A stretch of 64,000 nt of DNA, from positions 62,001 to 126,000 of the forward strand of contig NZ_JAKKFD010000024.1 of assembly GCF_022229005.1 (NCBI RefSeq), written 5' to 3'. The notes under the pieces are model-generated. The model saw nothing but the letters and a program-made list of their open reading frames with translations. It made no database searches and was not told where the DNA came from. Of this stretch, positions 1 to 8,202 are shown in pieces. The stretch is from Micromonospora trifolii. Lineage in GTDB: Bacteria; Actinomycetota; Actinomycetes; Mycobacteriales; Micromonosporaceae. The number at the start of each line of letters is the position of its first letter. Position 1 is the first letter of the stretch. Both the position numbers and the translations under genes were made by a program.

Positions 1-278
1 ACGACTCGCTCGGGCTCTGCGAGGACCTCGACGCGGCGATGGCCCGGCACGTGTCGTCGTACTCCGACGAGTGGCGCGACGTCCTGGACGACCCGGATCG
101 GCTGCGCCGCTACACCTCCTTCGTCAACGCCCCCGACGTACCCGACCCGTCGATCACCTTCACCCGGGAACGCGGCCAGCCGGTCCCCGCACGCGACCAG
201 TCCCCGACCGGAACCGAGCCGACCAATGGTCACCGTCGGCAACCGGTCACCCTCGGCCTACCGGAGGTACGGCGATGA
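1..278 (+). CDS. nirB: Nitrite reductase large subunit NirB, C-terminal end (partial)
   Basis: About 92 codons at the 3' end of a gene cut by the window edge; the frame is open from base 3. The residues DAAMARHVSSYSDEW followed by a Phe-Val-Asn segment resemble the extreme C-terminus of assimilatory NADH nitrite reductase large subunits, which reduce nitrite to ammonium with siroheme, a 4Fe-4S cluster and FAD. None of the catalytic domains lies in the window, so the call rests on this tail and on nirD directly downstream. The stop overlaps the nirD start (ATGA, 275-278), suggesting translational coupling. Confidence 0.8.
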   Translation, partial: DSLGLCEDLDAAMARHVSSYSDEWRDVLDDPDRLRRYTSFVNAPDVPDPSITFTRERGQPVPARDQSPTGTEPTNGHRRQPVTLGLPEVRR

Positions 279-622
279 CCCAGACCCTCACGCTGACCTG
301 GACCACCGTCTGCCTGCTCGACCGGTTGGAACCGGACCGGGGCGTCGCCGCCCTGGTCGACGGGGTGCAGATCGCCCTCTTCCGGACCGCCGACGAGCTG
401 TTCGCGATCGACAACCGCGACCCGGTCTCCGGGGCGTACGTGCTGTCCCGGGGCATCGTCGGCAGCCGTGGCGGAGTGCCGACGGTCGCCTCACCGCTGC
501 ACAAGCAGGTGTACGACCTGCGCAGCGGGCACTGCCTCGACCTGCCCGGGGTGGCCGTGGCCCGACACGACGCACGTTGCCGTAACGGGCTGGTCGAGGT
601 GCGGCTGCGACAGGAGGGTTGA
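275..622 (+). CDS. nirD: Nitrite reductase small subunit NirD
   Basis: A 115-residue protein with a Rieske-type fold, the small partner of NirB in cytoplasmic NADH-dependent nitrite reduction. The start ATG lies behind GGAGGT (263-268) and overlaps the nirB stop. In the motif VASPLHKQVYDL the cluster-ligand cysteines of true Rieske proteins are missing, as in the E. coli-type NirD, so it probably binds no iron-sulfur cluster. The stop is followed at once by the start of the HemD-fusion gene (TGATG), so the three genes read as one nitrite-assimilation operon. Confidence 0.9.
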   Translation: MTQTLTLTWTTVCLLDRLEPDRGVAALVDGVQIALFRTADELFAIDNRDPVSGAYVLSRGIVGSRGGVPTVASPLHKQVYDLRSGHCLDLPGVAVARHDARCRNGLVEVRLRQEG

Positions 623-1710
623 TGCGGGAAGAACTGGCGGGCTTCACCATCGGGGTGACCGCCGACCGGCGGCGCGACGAGTTGGCCGCGCTGCTCGAAC
701 GAAGGGGCGCCCGGGTGGTTCTCGCCCCGGCGCTGCGGATCGTGCCGCTGTCCGACGACACCGAGCTGCGCGAGGCGACCCGCGCCTGCCTCGACCAGCC
801 GCCGGACATCCTGATGGCCAACACCGGCATCGGCATGCGCGGCTGGTTGGAGGCGGCCGAGGGCTGGGGGCTGGCCGAGCCGCTGCGCTCCGTGCTGGCC
901 AGCTCGTACGTGGTGGCGCGCGGCCCGAAGGCACGCGGCGCGATCCGGGCGGCTGGGCTGCACGACCAGTGGTCGCCGGCCTCGGAGAGCTGCGACGAGG
1001 TGGTCGATCACCTGCGACGGCGCGGAGTCGCCGGGCAGGTGATCGCCATGCAGCTGCACGGCGAGCGGCAGCCCGAGTGCACGCTCGCGCTGGAGGCGGC
1101 GGGCGCCACTGTCATCGAGGTGCCTGTCTACCGTTGGGCGCCGCCGACCGACCCGGCGCCGCTGCACCGGCTGATCGACCTGATCGCCGGCCGGCTGGTG
1201 GACGCGGTGACGTTCACCTCGGCGCCGGCGGCCGAGGCGCTGCTACGGGCCGCCGGTGACCGCACCGACGCGGTGCTGTCGGCGTTGCGCAGCGACGTGC
1301 TGGCCAGCTGCGTCGGCGCGGTGACCGCCGAGCCGCTGTTGCGGCACGGGGTGCCGGTGAGCGCGCCCGGTCGGGCCCGGCTGGGCGCGCTGGTGCGGAC
1401 CATCGTCGACGAACTGCCCCGCCGGACCGTGACGTTCAAGGCCGGCGGGCACCTGCTCACGTTGCGCGGGCACGCCGCGGTGATCGACGGCGAGCTGCGG
1501 CCCCTCGCGCCCGCGCCGATGGCGGTGCTGCGGGCGCTGGCCCAGTCACCGGGTCGGGTGCTGTCCCGTACGGCGTTGCTGCGGACGCTGCCCCGGGGCG
1601 CGGACGAGCACGCCGTGGAGATGGCCGTCGCCCGGCTACGGGCCGGCCTGCGCGCGCCCCGCGTGGTGCAGACAGTGGTGAAGCGCGGCTACCGGCTCCG
1701 GGTCGACTGA
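622..1710 (+). CDS. Uroporphyrinogen-III synthase (HemD) fused to a winged-helix DNA-binding domain
   Basis: A 362-residue protein. Residues about 8-250 match the two-lobed HemD fold that closes hydroxymethylbilane to uroporphyrinogen III, the precursor of siroheme. Residues about 265-362 look like an OmpR/PhoB C-terminal winged helix (LAPAPMAVLRALAQ, then a terminal KRGYRLRV beta hairpin). The start ATG, one base past the nirD stop, has AGGAGGG upstream. HemD-plus-regulator fusions beside nirBD are known in actinomycetes. Siroheme is the NirB cofactor, so the fusion may coordinate cofactor supply with nirBD expression, or act only as a regulator. Whether the HemD half is catalytic is not visible here. 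Confidence 0.88.
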   Translation: MREELAGFTIGVTADRRRDELAALLERRGARVVLAPALRIVPLSDDTELREATRACLDQPPDILMANTGIGMRGWLEAAEGWGLAEPLRSVLASSYVVARGPKARGAIRAAGLHDQWSPASESCDEVVDHLRRRGVAGQVIAMQLHGERQPECTLALEAAGATVIEVPVYRWAPPTDPAPLHRLIDLIAGRLVDAVTFTSAPAAEALLRAAGDRTDAVLSALRSDVLASCVGAVTAEPLLRHGVPVSAPGRARLGALVRTIVDELPRRTVTFKAGGHLLTLRGHAAVIDGELRPLAPAPMAVLRALAQSPGRVLSRTALLRTLPRGADEHAVEMAVARLRAGLRAPRVVQTVVKRGYRLRVD

Positions 1711-1711
1711 C

Positions 1712-1749
1712 CGTGTCACGGCCGGCAGTCGTACGCCGGCCGTGACACG
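1712..1749. terminator. Bidirectional terminator hairpin between convergent operons
   Basis: A perfect 15-bp stem (1712-1726 with 1735-1749) and 8-nt loop fill the 44-bp gap between the HemD-fusion stop and the conservon GTPase stop. No T-run follows, which is usual for actinomycete terminators. It can work for both converging transcripts. Confidence 0.75.
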
Positions 1750-1754
1750 ACGGT

Positions 1755-2363
1755 TCAGCCGACCGGCGTCGGGAAGCCCCGCCCGTGCTCGGACTGGAGC
1801 CGGAGCATGGCGTGCTCGACCACAGTCACCAGCACCTGCTTGACCGAGTCCCGCTGCCGGGCGTCGGTCATCACCAGCGGCACCTGCGGCGAGATGGCCA
1901 GCGCTTCGCGGACCTCCTCGGCCTCGTACTGCGGTGCGCCGTCGAACTTGTTCAGCGCCACCACGTACGGCAGGTTGCGGTTCTCGAAGTAGTCCAGCGG
2001 GGCGAACGCGTCGGTGATCCGGCGGGTGTCCACCAGCACGGCGGCACCCACCGCCCCCCGAATGATCTCGTCCCACATGAACCAGAACCGAGTCTGACCC
2101 GGTGTACCGAAGAGGTACAGGATCAGGTCCTGGGCCATGGTGATCCGGCCGAAGTCCATGGCGACCGTGGTGGTCTCCTTGCCCGGCACCTTGGACGGAT
2201 CGTCGATGCCGACACCCGCCGCTGTCATCAACGCCTCGGTGGTCAGCGGTGTGATCTCGGAGATCGCCCCGACCAGTGTCGTCTTACCGACGCCGAAGCC
2301 GCCCGCGACGACGATCTTCGCGGAGACGATTCCCCGGCCCGGCCGCCCCCCCTGCGGGGTCAT
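1755..2363 (-). CDS. Conservon Ras-like GTPase (CvnD type)
   Basis: A 202-residue small GTPase of the MglA-like CvnD class, the last gene of a four-gene conservon. The P-loop GGFGVGKTTLVG is near residue 20, the switch/G3 region carries LFGTPGQTRFWFMW, and NKFD (about 135) is the guanine-specificity motif. CvnD proteins work with the kinase, Roadblock and DUF742 partners in a membrane-associated complex compared to G-protein-coupled receptors. The start ATG overlaps the preceding gene's stop (ATGA, 2360-2363). A GTG 13 codons in (VSAKIVVAGG) is an alternative start close to the usual family N-terminus. Confidence 0.93.
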   Translation of the reverse strand: MTPQGGRPGRGIVSAKIVVAGGFGVGKTTLVGAISEITPLTTEALMTAAGVGIDDPSKVPGKETTTVAMDFGRITMAQDLILYLFGTPGQTRFWFMWDEIIRGAVGAAVLVDTRRITDAFAPLDYFENRNLPYVVALNKFDGAPQYEAEEVREALAISPQVPLVMTDARQRDSVKQVLVTVVEHAMLRLQSEHGRGFPTPVG

Positions 2364-2725
2364 AGCCTGCGAAGTCCACTTAGCACCCTTCCAAGCAGTT
2401 CCATCCGCTCCTCGAACCCCTCGGCGGGAGCAGCAGTGTGTAACGTCAGCAGGCTCTCGGCCACCATGTCGGCGACCAATACCCGGGCGACGCCCAGCGG
2501 CATCCGGGTATACGCGGCGATCTCCGCCAGCGACTGTGCTCGGCCCTCACAGACCGTGGCGATGCGGTGCTTGTCGTGCCCGGCGAAGCGGGACTCGGCG
2601 ACCTGGGTGGGGGACGCGGTGAGGACGGCCTCGAGGGCGATGTCCTGCCGTGGCTCGGTACGCCCACGGGTGACCGCGTACGGACGCACCAGCGCGCCAC
2701 GCGGGTCAGCGCGTCGTTGGTCCAT
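2360..2725 (-). CDS. DUF742 conservon protein (CvnC type)
   Basis: A 121-residue DUF742 protein. It opens with a short basic segment containing LVRPYAVTRGR, which is typical of the family, followed by a winged-helix-like domain (LAEIAAYTRMPLGVARVLV). The start ATG has GAGGAGGT about 9 nt upstream. The gene lies between the Roadblock and GTPase genes, the fixed conservon order, and is translationally coupled to the GTPase. DUF742 proteins are thought to link the complex to DNA or to the GTPase; the exact role is not visible in the sequence. Confidence 0.92.
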   Translation of the reverse strand: MDQRRADPRGALVRPYAVTRGRTEPRQDIALEAVLTASPTQVAESRFAGHDKHRIATVCEGRAQSLAEIAAYTRMPLGVARVLVADMVAESLLTLHTAAPAEGFEERMELLGRVLSGLRRL

Positions 2726-2814
2726 TCCCGATCACCTCCTCGTCCCCTGCTGAGCCGGACTGTGCCGCCTCTCGTCCCTGGTCCGGCGCTCGGAACGAGC
2801 GCCGCCTTCCGGTG

Positions 2815-3222
2815 CTAAGAGCGCACCGCGTCGCGCGGCAGCGGCACCAGCGCGGCACCCACCCGCTCGACCAGCAGCGCCATCTCGTAGCCCACCTGGC
2901 CCACGTCGCAGCTGCGCGCGGCCAGCACGGCCATCGAGGAGCCGTCGCTGATCGACATCAGGAAGAGATACCCGCTGTCCATCTCGATGACTGTCTGCAA
3001 CACCCCGCCCGCACTGAACATCCGGGCCGCGCCCTCGGTCAGGCTCACCACCCCGGAGGTGATCGCGGCGAGCTGGTCCGCCCGGTCCCCCGGTAGATCC
3101 CGGGAGGACGCGAGCAGCAGCCCGTCGGCGGACACCGCCACCACGTGGGCGATTCCCGCCACGCTGTCGGCGAAGTTGGTGAGCAGCCAACCCATGTCCT
3201 GCATGGCAGCTGGCCTGTTCAT
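2815..3222 (-). CDS. Roadblock/LC7 protein (CvnB type)
   Basis: A 135-residue Roadblock/LC7 domain protein, second gene of the conservon. The central sheet-helix pattern (VSADGLLLASSRDL, then a hydrophobic strand ending GYLFLMSI) is typical. Such proteins act as GTPase-activating or scaffolding partners of MglA/CvnD GTPases. The ATG has AAGGAGA upstream and overlaps the kinase stop (3219-3222). The next gene begins 89 bp downstream, the only loose junction in this conservon. Confidence 0.93.
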   Translation of the reverse strand: MNRPAAMQDMGWLLTNFADSVAGIAHVVAVSADGLLLASSRDLPGDRADQLAAITSGVVSLTEGAARMFSAGGVLQTVIEMDSGYLFLMSISDGSSMAVLAARSCDVGQVGYEMALLVERVGAALVPLPRDAVRS

Positions 3223-6200
3223 CGGCTCTCCTTGGTCGAGGTGCTGTTCAGGTCCGTTCCGGCCGTCCGACCGCGCTGCACACCGCGGTGGTAGGCCGAC
3301 AGCAGACCACGTACTTCATCCGGGGTCCGCCGGCTGCGGTCCCGGCCGCTCTTCGGTTCGATGCCACCCGGCACGAGCTGTTGCTGCGGCACCCGCTTGG
3401 GCAGTCCGGAGCGGGTGGTCCCGGCGGGAGCCGGCTCGGCAGCCCGGCTGGCCCGGGACCAGCCTTCGTCAGCGGCCGTACGCCATGCCCCCGGGTCGGG
3501 GGCGGGTGCGGGTGCGGGGGCGGGGGCGGGGGCGGCCGGAGCCGTCCGACCGGCCGGGGGCGGAGCGTACGTCGGCGGCGCCGACGGCCGTGCCCCGAAC
3601 CCGTCCATCGTGGCGCCGAGGCCGTCGGCGCCCGGGGTGGCCGTCCCGTCGGTGCCGGAGCTGCCCGGGGTACGGGTCGGCAGCTTCGGTCGGGCCGGCG
3701 ACGCGGCCGGCACCGACCCGGCGCTCGGCTGGCCACCGTTGCCGGCTCGCAGGCCGGCGTCGGCCGCTGCCGTGGCGGTGGGCGCGGGCGGCTCGTCGAA
3801 GTTGGGCCGGGTGAAGATCGCGGTGGCGTCGTCGCCGTGCGACCGGAACCAGACCGCCTCCATCTCCCGGAAGATCGGAGCCTCGGCGGGGAAGTCGGGC
3901 CGGGTGCTGACCGGTGCGGCGGGCACCGACGGAGCGGCCGGCGGTGCCACAGCGCCCGGCCCGGCGACCGGCCCGACCGGGAGGCCCTGGGCGCCACGCC
4001 CATCCGCGGTGTCCGCGGCGTCCGGGGTGGAGCCGCGTCGGGGCAGCGGGTCGACGGTCGGGTAGGCCACTGTCGGGCTGCCCAGCGAGGCACTCGCGCC
4101 GTTGCTGTAGGCCGGCCGGGCCGGCGGGAGCGGGGCGGCGGGAGCCGGGGCGGCAGGTGCGGGTGGCATTGTCGAGCGCGGGCCGGTGTAGCCACCCGCC
4201 TGGACGGCCGGGGTGGTGTCCCGCGAGTCCAGCGGCGACTGCCACTGAGCGGGTGTCGGCGTGCTGGTCCGCCACTGGTCGGGCAGCGTGGCCGCCGAGG
4301 TGGCGGCACCGGCGAACTGCTCGGCGTGACCGGCCGGGGTGAGCGGCGCCTGCTCCACTGCCATCGGCTGACGCGGCCGGGTGAGCACCTGCTCGCGGCC
4401 CCGGTTGCTGGGCAGCACCACTGTGGCGGCGGGCAACGTCACCTGGGCGACGGTGCCGCCCTCGACGTTGCGGCGCAACTCCACCCGGATGCCGTAGCGG
4501 GAGGCGAGCCGACTCACCACTGCCAGACCCATCAGTCGGAACGCGGCGACGTCCACGCTCGGCGGGGCGGCCAGCCGCCGGTTGAGCGAGTCGAGCTGGT
4601 CGTCGGTGAGGCCGAGCCCGCGGTCCTCGATCTGGATCAGCACGTAGTCGCGGATCCGGCGACCGTCGGCGACCACAGTGGTGTTCGGCGGCGAGAACCG
4701 GGTGGCGTTGTCGAGCAGCTCGGCGACGAGGCGTACCACGTCGTTGACGGCGTTCGCGGCCACCGAGATGTCGGTGTCCACGGTGCCGAACTCGATGCGG
4801 TTGTACAGCTCAACCTCGGACTGGGCGGCGCGCAGCACGTCCACCACCAGCGCGTTGTCGTGACGCGGTGCGGCGGAGTCGGCGCCGGCCAGGACGAGCA
4901 GGTTCTCGTCGTTGCGGCGCATTCGGGTGGCCAGGTGGTCCAGCTCGAAGAGCTGCGCGAGCCGCTTCGGGTCCTCCTCGCCGCGCTCGATCGCGTCCAG
5001 CTCGCCGATCATCCGGTCGACCAGGGTCTGACTGCGGCGGGCCAGGTTGAGGAACATCGCCGAGACGCTGGTACGCAGTGCCGCCTGTTCGGCGGCGACC
5101 CGCACCGCCTCCCGGTGTACGACGTTGAAGGCCAGCGCCACCTGACCGACCTCGTCGCGGGTGTTGAGCTGGATGGGGTCCCGGACCTGGCGGACGATCT
5201 CGTCCACCCCGCCGTCACCCACGCTGCCCATGTTCTGCAGCCGCTGCACGGCGTCGGGCAGGTCGTGGTTGGCCACCGAGAGGGCGCCCTCACGCAGTCG
5301 GCGCAGCGAGTGGTTGAGCGAGCGGGCCAGCACCACGGCCAGCGACACGGCGATGATCAGGGTCAGCAGCACCAGGATCGACTCGACCACTGCCTGCCGG
5401 ATGACGTCCGAGCGGGCCTGGTCGGCCTGCTGGAGCAGTCGGTCCTGTAGTTGGATCTCGGCCCAGCGCATCAGGTCGTTCACCGCGCCGATGGCAGCGG
5501 TGGCGTCCTGCGCGGTGACCAGGGGGCGCTGCCCGACCGAGCGGGTGATGTCGGTGGCCACCCGGTCGGCCAGGCCGACCGCGTCGCCGGAGACGGTGCT
5601 GTCGACCAGCGCGCGCTGCACCGGGTCGGCGGCCAGCGAGAAGGCAACCAGGGCCTCCTGCTGGCCGGTCAACGTTGCCACGAAGGAGGAGAACTGCTCC
5701 GAGTCGAGCTGGCCGGCCGTCAGCGCGGTGAAGGCGACGGCCTCTTCCTCGGCGACGGAAGCCTTGGCGCGGGCGAAGGCGGCGACCGCGCGGCGGCTGT
5801 CCGACAGGCTCTCGTCGCCGGGCAGCTGGGCCAGGCCGTCACCGTACGACACCAGGTCGGTGAGGATGACTCCGTAGCGGAGCACCGCCTCGGCGACCGC
5901 CATCTGCCGGCGGTCCAGCACCTCCTGACGGGTGCTGTCCAGGGTGGCCAGGTGGTCGTCGATGGCGGCCAGCCGGTCCCGCAGGGCGGTCGGCACGTCG
6001 CCGATCCGGCCCCGCTCGGCGCGGTACTCGTCCACCTGCTGCTGCGTCTCGCGGACGCGCAGGTTGTACGCGTCGGCCGGCTGCTGCGGAGCGGCGAGGT
6101 AGGCGGCCGCGGCCATCCGTTCGGCCTGGAGGTCCTGGGTGAGGGCGCTGACGTCGACGGAGAGGGCCGTCAGTGACCGGGCCCGGGTGGCGTCGAACGC

Positions 6201-6377
6201 GCCCTCGCCGACGGAGATCAGGCGGACCGTGGCCAGCGCGATCACCGCCGCCACCGGGACGACAAGAATCAACGCCAACTTGGACCGGATCCGGGCGTCA
6301 CGCAGTCTCGGCATCCGTCGGCGCGCACGCCGACCGCTGTCGCCGAGCGCGGGCAGGGTCGTCGGTCCGGTGCTCAC
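3219..6377 (-). CDS. Conservon sensor histidine kinase with nitrate/nitrite-sensing (NIT) type region
   Basis: A 1,052-residue CvnA-type kinase. TM helices at about 29-50 and 329-350 enclose a helical extracellular sensor of NIT type. A HAMP linker follows, then a phosphoacceptor-like segment (LDHLATRMRRNDENLLVLAG) and an HATPase_c domain with N box LLDNATRFSPPN (about 552) and G region GLAVVSRLASRYG (about 615). The last 390 residues are Pro/Ala-rich and probably disordered. The GTG start is chosen because GGAGG lies 7 nt upstream; an in-frame ATG at 6422 is the main alternative. The sensor type suggests nitrate/nitrite as a ligand, which is notable beside nirBD, but many conservon kinases carry this region. 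Confidence 0.88.
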   Translation of the reverse strand: MSTGPTTLPALGDSGRRARRRMPRLRDARIRSKLALILVVPVAAVIALATVRLISVGEGAFDATRARSLTALSVDVSALTQDLQAERMAAAAYLAAPQQPADAYNLRVRETQQQVDEYRAERGRIGDVPTALRDRLAAIDDHLATLDSTRQEVLDRRQMAVAEAVLRYGVILTDLVSYGDGLAQLPGDESLSDSRRAVAAFARAKASVAEEEAVAFTALTAGQLDSEQFSSFVATLTGQQEALVAFSLAADPVQRALVDSTVSGDAVGLADRVATDITRSVGQRPLVTAQDATAAIGAVNDLMRWAEIQLQDRLLQQADQARSDVIRQAVVESILVLLTLIIAVSLAVVLARSLNHSLRRLREGALSVANHDLPDAVQRLQNMGSVGDGGVDEIVRQVRDPIQLNTRDEVGQVALAFNVVHREAVRVAAEQAALRTSVSAMFLNLARRSQTLVDRMIGELDAIERGEEDPKRLAQLFELDHLATRMRRNDENLLVLAGADSAAPRHDNALVVDVLRAAQSEVELYNRIEFGTVDTDISVAANAVNDVVRLVAELLDNATRFSPPNTTVVADGRRIRDYVLIQIEDRGLGLTDDQLDSLNRRLAAPPSVDVAAFRLMGLAVVSRLASRYGIRVELRRNVEGGTVAQVTLPAATVVLPSNRGREQVLTRPRQPMAVEQAPLTPAGHAEQFAGAATSAATLPDQWRTSTPTPAQWQSPLDSRDTTPAVQAGGYTGPRSTMPPAPAAPAPAAPLPPARPAYSNGASASLGSPTVAYPTVDPLPRRGSTPDAADTADGRGAQGLPVGPVAGPGAVAPPAAPSVPAAPVSTRPDFPAEAPIFREMEAVWFRSHGDDATAIFTRPNFDEPPAPTATAAADAGLRAGNGGQPSAGSVPAASPARPKLPTRTPGSSGTDGTATPGADGLGATMDGFGARPSAPPTYAPPPAGRTAPAAPAPAPAPAPAPDPGAWRTAADEGWSRASRAAEPAPAGTTRSGLPKRVPQQQLVPGGIEPKSGRDRSRRTPDEVRGLLSAYHRGVQRGRTAGTDLNSTSTKESR

Positions 6378-6821
6378 GACATCGCCTCCGTCGTTTCTTC
6401 CCCGCCTGAGCCGCCGAGCCATGCCGTAAGCGGAGGGGACCACGCGCGGCACGGCCGCGATTTCATCAGAGATGATCGTGTTTGGGAAGCCGCAGTGAGG
6501 TAGGAAACGGTCGGACGGAGCGCATCCCGTGTTCCGGGCAACTGATACCTTCATTTCCGCAAGCCCCTGAACAGGGCATGTAACTCCAGAGTGGTCACGC
6601 GTGTATGCAAAGTGAGCTTTTGCAAACATTGCGTTACCCCAGCATGTGGGATGGCCGTCCCGAAAATGCTGCCGGGGTCCGCGCTTGACCACAGCGCCGG
6701 CCATTGGCAAGGTTTTGCAGGCTTCGCGCACACCGTACGGCAGAGGAGATCCCGTCCTCCACTGAGGACGGATTAGCGGCGGTGACCGGGCAGCGCCCGC
6801 GCCCGCACCTGGAGGACTGAG
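6378..6821. other. Divergent intergenic region, conservon / solute-binding protein
   Basis: A gene-free stretch of 444 bp between divergent genes, visibly richer in A+T than its flanks. It must hold both promoters. An imperfect inverted repeat, GCAAAG (6607-6612) with CTTTTGC (6617-6623), could be an operator. A TTGACC at 6685-6690 is a possible -35 for the rightward gene, but the -10 is weak. No RNA gene was recognised. Confidence 0.4.
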
Positions 6822-8000
6822 TTGAGCCCCATCCGCTCCGCGACCATCGCGGCGCTCGCATCGGCCGTAGTGGCCACCACGCTCACCGGCTGCCAGTTTG
6901 GCGAGGCGGAACAGGACACGAGTCCGATCGTGATCGCTGCCGATCTCGAACTCTCCGGAGCCGCCGCCACGGTTGGCCGGACATACCAGCGAGCCCTCGA
7001 ACTCAAGGTCGAGCAGTTGAACTCCTCCGGAGCACTGAACGGCCGGAGGATCGACCTGAAGGTGAAGGACAACCGTTCCGACTCGGCCGAGTCACTTCGC
7101 AACATCGTCGACTTCAGCAGCGATTCGAAGGTCAGCGCCATCATCATGGGCGGCTGCAACGAATGCGCGGTCGGAGCGGTCGGGACCATCAACGAGAAGC
7201 GGATTCCCACCATTGCGCTAGCCGCTTCCGGCACGATCGCCGCGCCGGCCGCGGAACGGCGCTACGTGTTCAAGCTGGGCCCTAACGCCCCGGACAGCGC
7301 CGCCGCACTGACCACCGAACTGCGCCGCAACAACATCCGTAAGGTGGGGATGCTGGTCAGCGACGACGACTACGGCCAGGAGGGCGCGACCGCGCTCAAG
7401 AACGAGCTGGACAAGGTCAAGATCACGCTCCGACAGCAGCGGATCAAGACCACCGACACCGACGTCAGCCAGCAGGTCCAGCAGCTCGCATCGGGCAAGC
7501 CCGACGCGATGGTCTTCTGGACCCCGCCGGAGCAGGCCACACTGGCCGCCACCAGCGCCCAGCAGACCACCTTCCGTGGGTCGATCTACTTCGACGCGGG
7601 AGCGGCCGGGGACCTGTTCCTCGGCGCGGCCGCCAAGGCGACCGAGAAGGCCACGCTGATCTTCACCCAGACCATGGTGATCGACGACGTGATCGCGACC
7701 ACGCCGGCCAAGGCGGCGCGGCGGCAGTGGTTCCAGGACTACACGGCACGCTTCGGTGGCTACAACGGGTCCTCGTCGTTCGCCGCGGACGCCGTCCAGC
7801 TGATCGCCGACGCCGAACTGCGCGCCGGTGGTGAGATCGGCAAGGTGGACCGCAACGGCATCCGGGACGTGCTGGAGACGTCCCAGATGGACGGCCTCTC
7901 CGGCCCGATCCGCATGACGCCGGACAACCACAGCGGCCTGATGCCGCAGGCGCTCACCACGCTGGTCGCCCGCAACGGTCGCTGGCGGTTGGCGGGGTAA
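6822..8000 (+). CDS. ABC transporter substrate-binding lipoprotein, branched-chain amino-acid (LivK) type
   Basis: A 392-residue secreted lipoprotein. The signal peptide ends in the lipobox LTGC (about residues 22-25). A type-I periplasmic binding fold follows (IAADLELSGAAA at the start of the mature part; KVGMLVSDDDYGQEGA in the second lobe), as in leucine/amide-binding proteins. The TTG start is supported by GGAGG 6 nt upstream. No permease or ATPase genes adjoin, so it may be an orphan receptor or use distant transporter genes. Its divergence from a conservon sensor suggests a sensing role, but this is inference. Confidence 0.85.
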   Translation: MSPIRSATIAALASAVVATTLTGCQFGEAEQDTSPIVIAADLELSGAAATVGRTYQRALELKVEQLNSSGALNGRRIDLKVKDNRSDSAESLRNIVDFSSDSKVSAIIMGGCNECAVGAVGTINEKRIPTIALAASGTIAAPAAERRYVFKLGPNAPDSAAALTTELRRNNIRKVGMLVSDDDYGQEGATALKNELDKVKITLRQQRIKTTDTDVSQQVQQLASGKPDAMVFWTPPEQATLAATSAQQTTFRGSIYFDAGAAGDLFLGAAAKATEKATLIFTQTMVIDDVIATTPAKAARRQWFQDYTARFGGYNGSSSFAADAVQLIADAELRAGGEIGKVDRNGIRDVLETSQMDGLSGPIRMTPDNHSGLMPQALTTLVARNGRWRLAG

Positions 8001-8044
8001 CGCTCGGGCCTTTCGTCCGGCGGGGTTAGTCGGGGCGCCGGGTG

Positions 8045-8116
8045 GGGTGTGGCCTACCGTGCCCGGCTCCGGGCGGTCAGGCTTGATCCCTCCGCCGGGC
8101 ACGGTAGGCCACACCC
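8045..8116. repeat. Family A palindromic repeat, copy 1
   Basis: A 72-nt element: a perfect 23-bp inverted repeat (8045-8067 with 8094-8116) around a 26-nt loop (8068-8093) containing CAGGCTTGATCCCT. It lies in the gap between two convergent genes. A second copy at 18416-18487 has the same length and 25 of 26 loop bases, but a different, still paired, stem. It could help terminate both transcripts, but the conserved loop suggests more than a terminator. Confidence 0.85.
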
Positions 8117-8141
8117 TTTGCGCCAGCAGCGTCGACAAGAC

Positions 8142-8169
8142 GGGCCGGCCTCCCAGTGGGGGCCGGCCC
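8142..8169 (+). terminator. Terminator hairpin downstream of the solute-binding protein
   Basis: A 9-bp arm GGGCCGGCC (8142-8150) pairs with 8161-8169, extended inside by CCC/GGG with one bulge. The T-rich stretch TTCGCGTTTCTTG follows rightward. It lies between convergent genes and may also act on the leftward permease transcript. Confidence 0.65.
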
Positions 8170-8202
8170 TTCGCGTTTCTTGTGATTGTCTCTTCTGTTG
8201 GG

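Noticed and set aside
8045-8116. The 72-nt family A element considered as a tRNA or known riboswitch
   Set aside because: It is a single long hairpin with no cloverleaf, anticodon arm or CCA end, and matches no riboswitch core I recognise.
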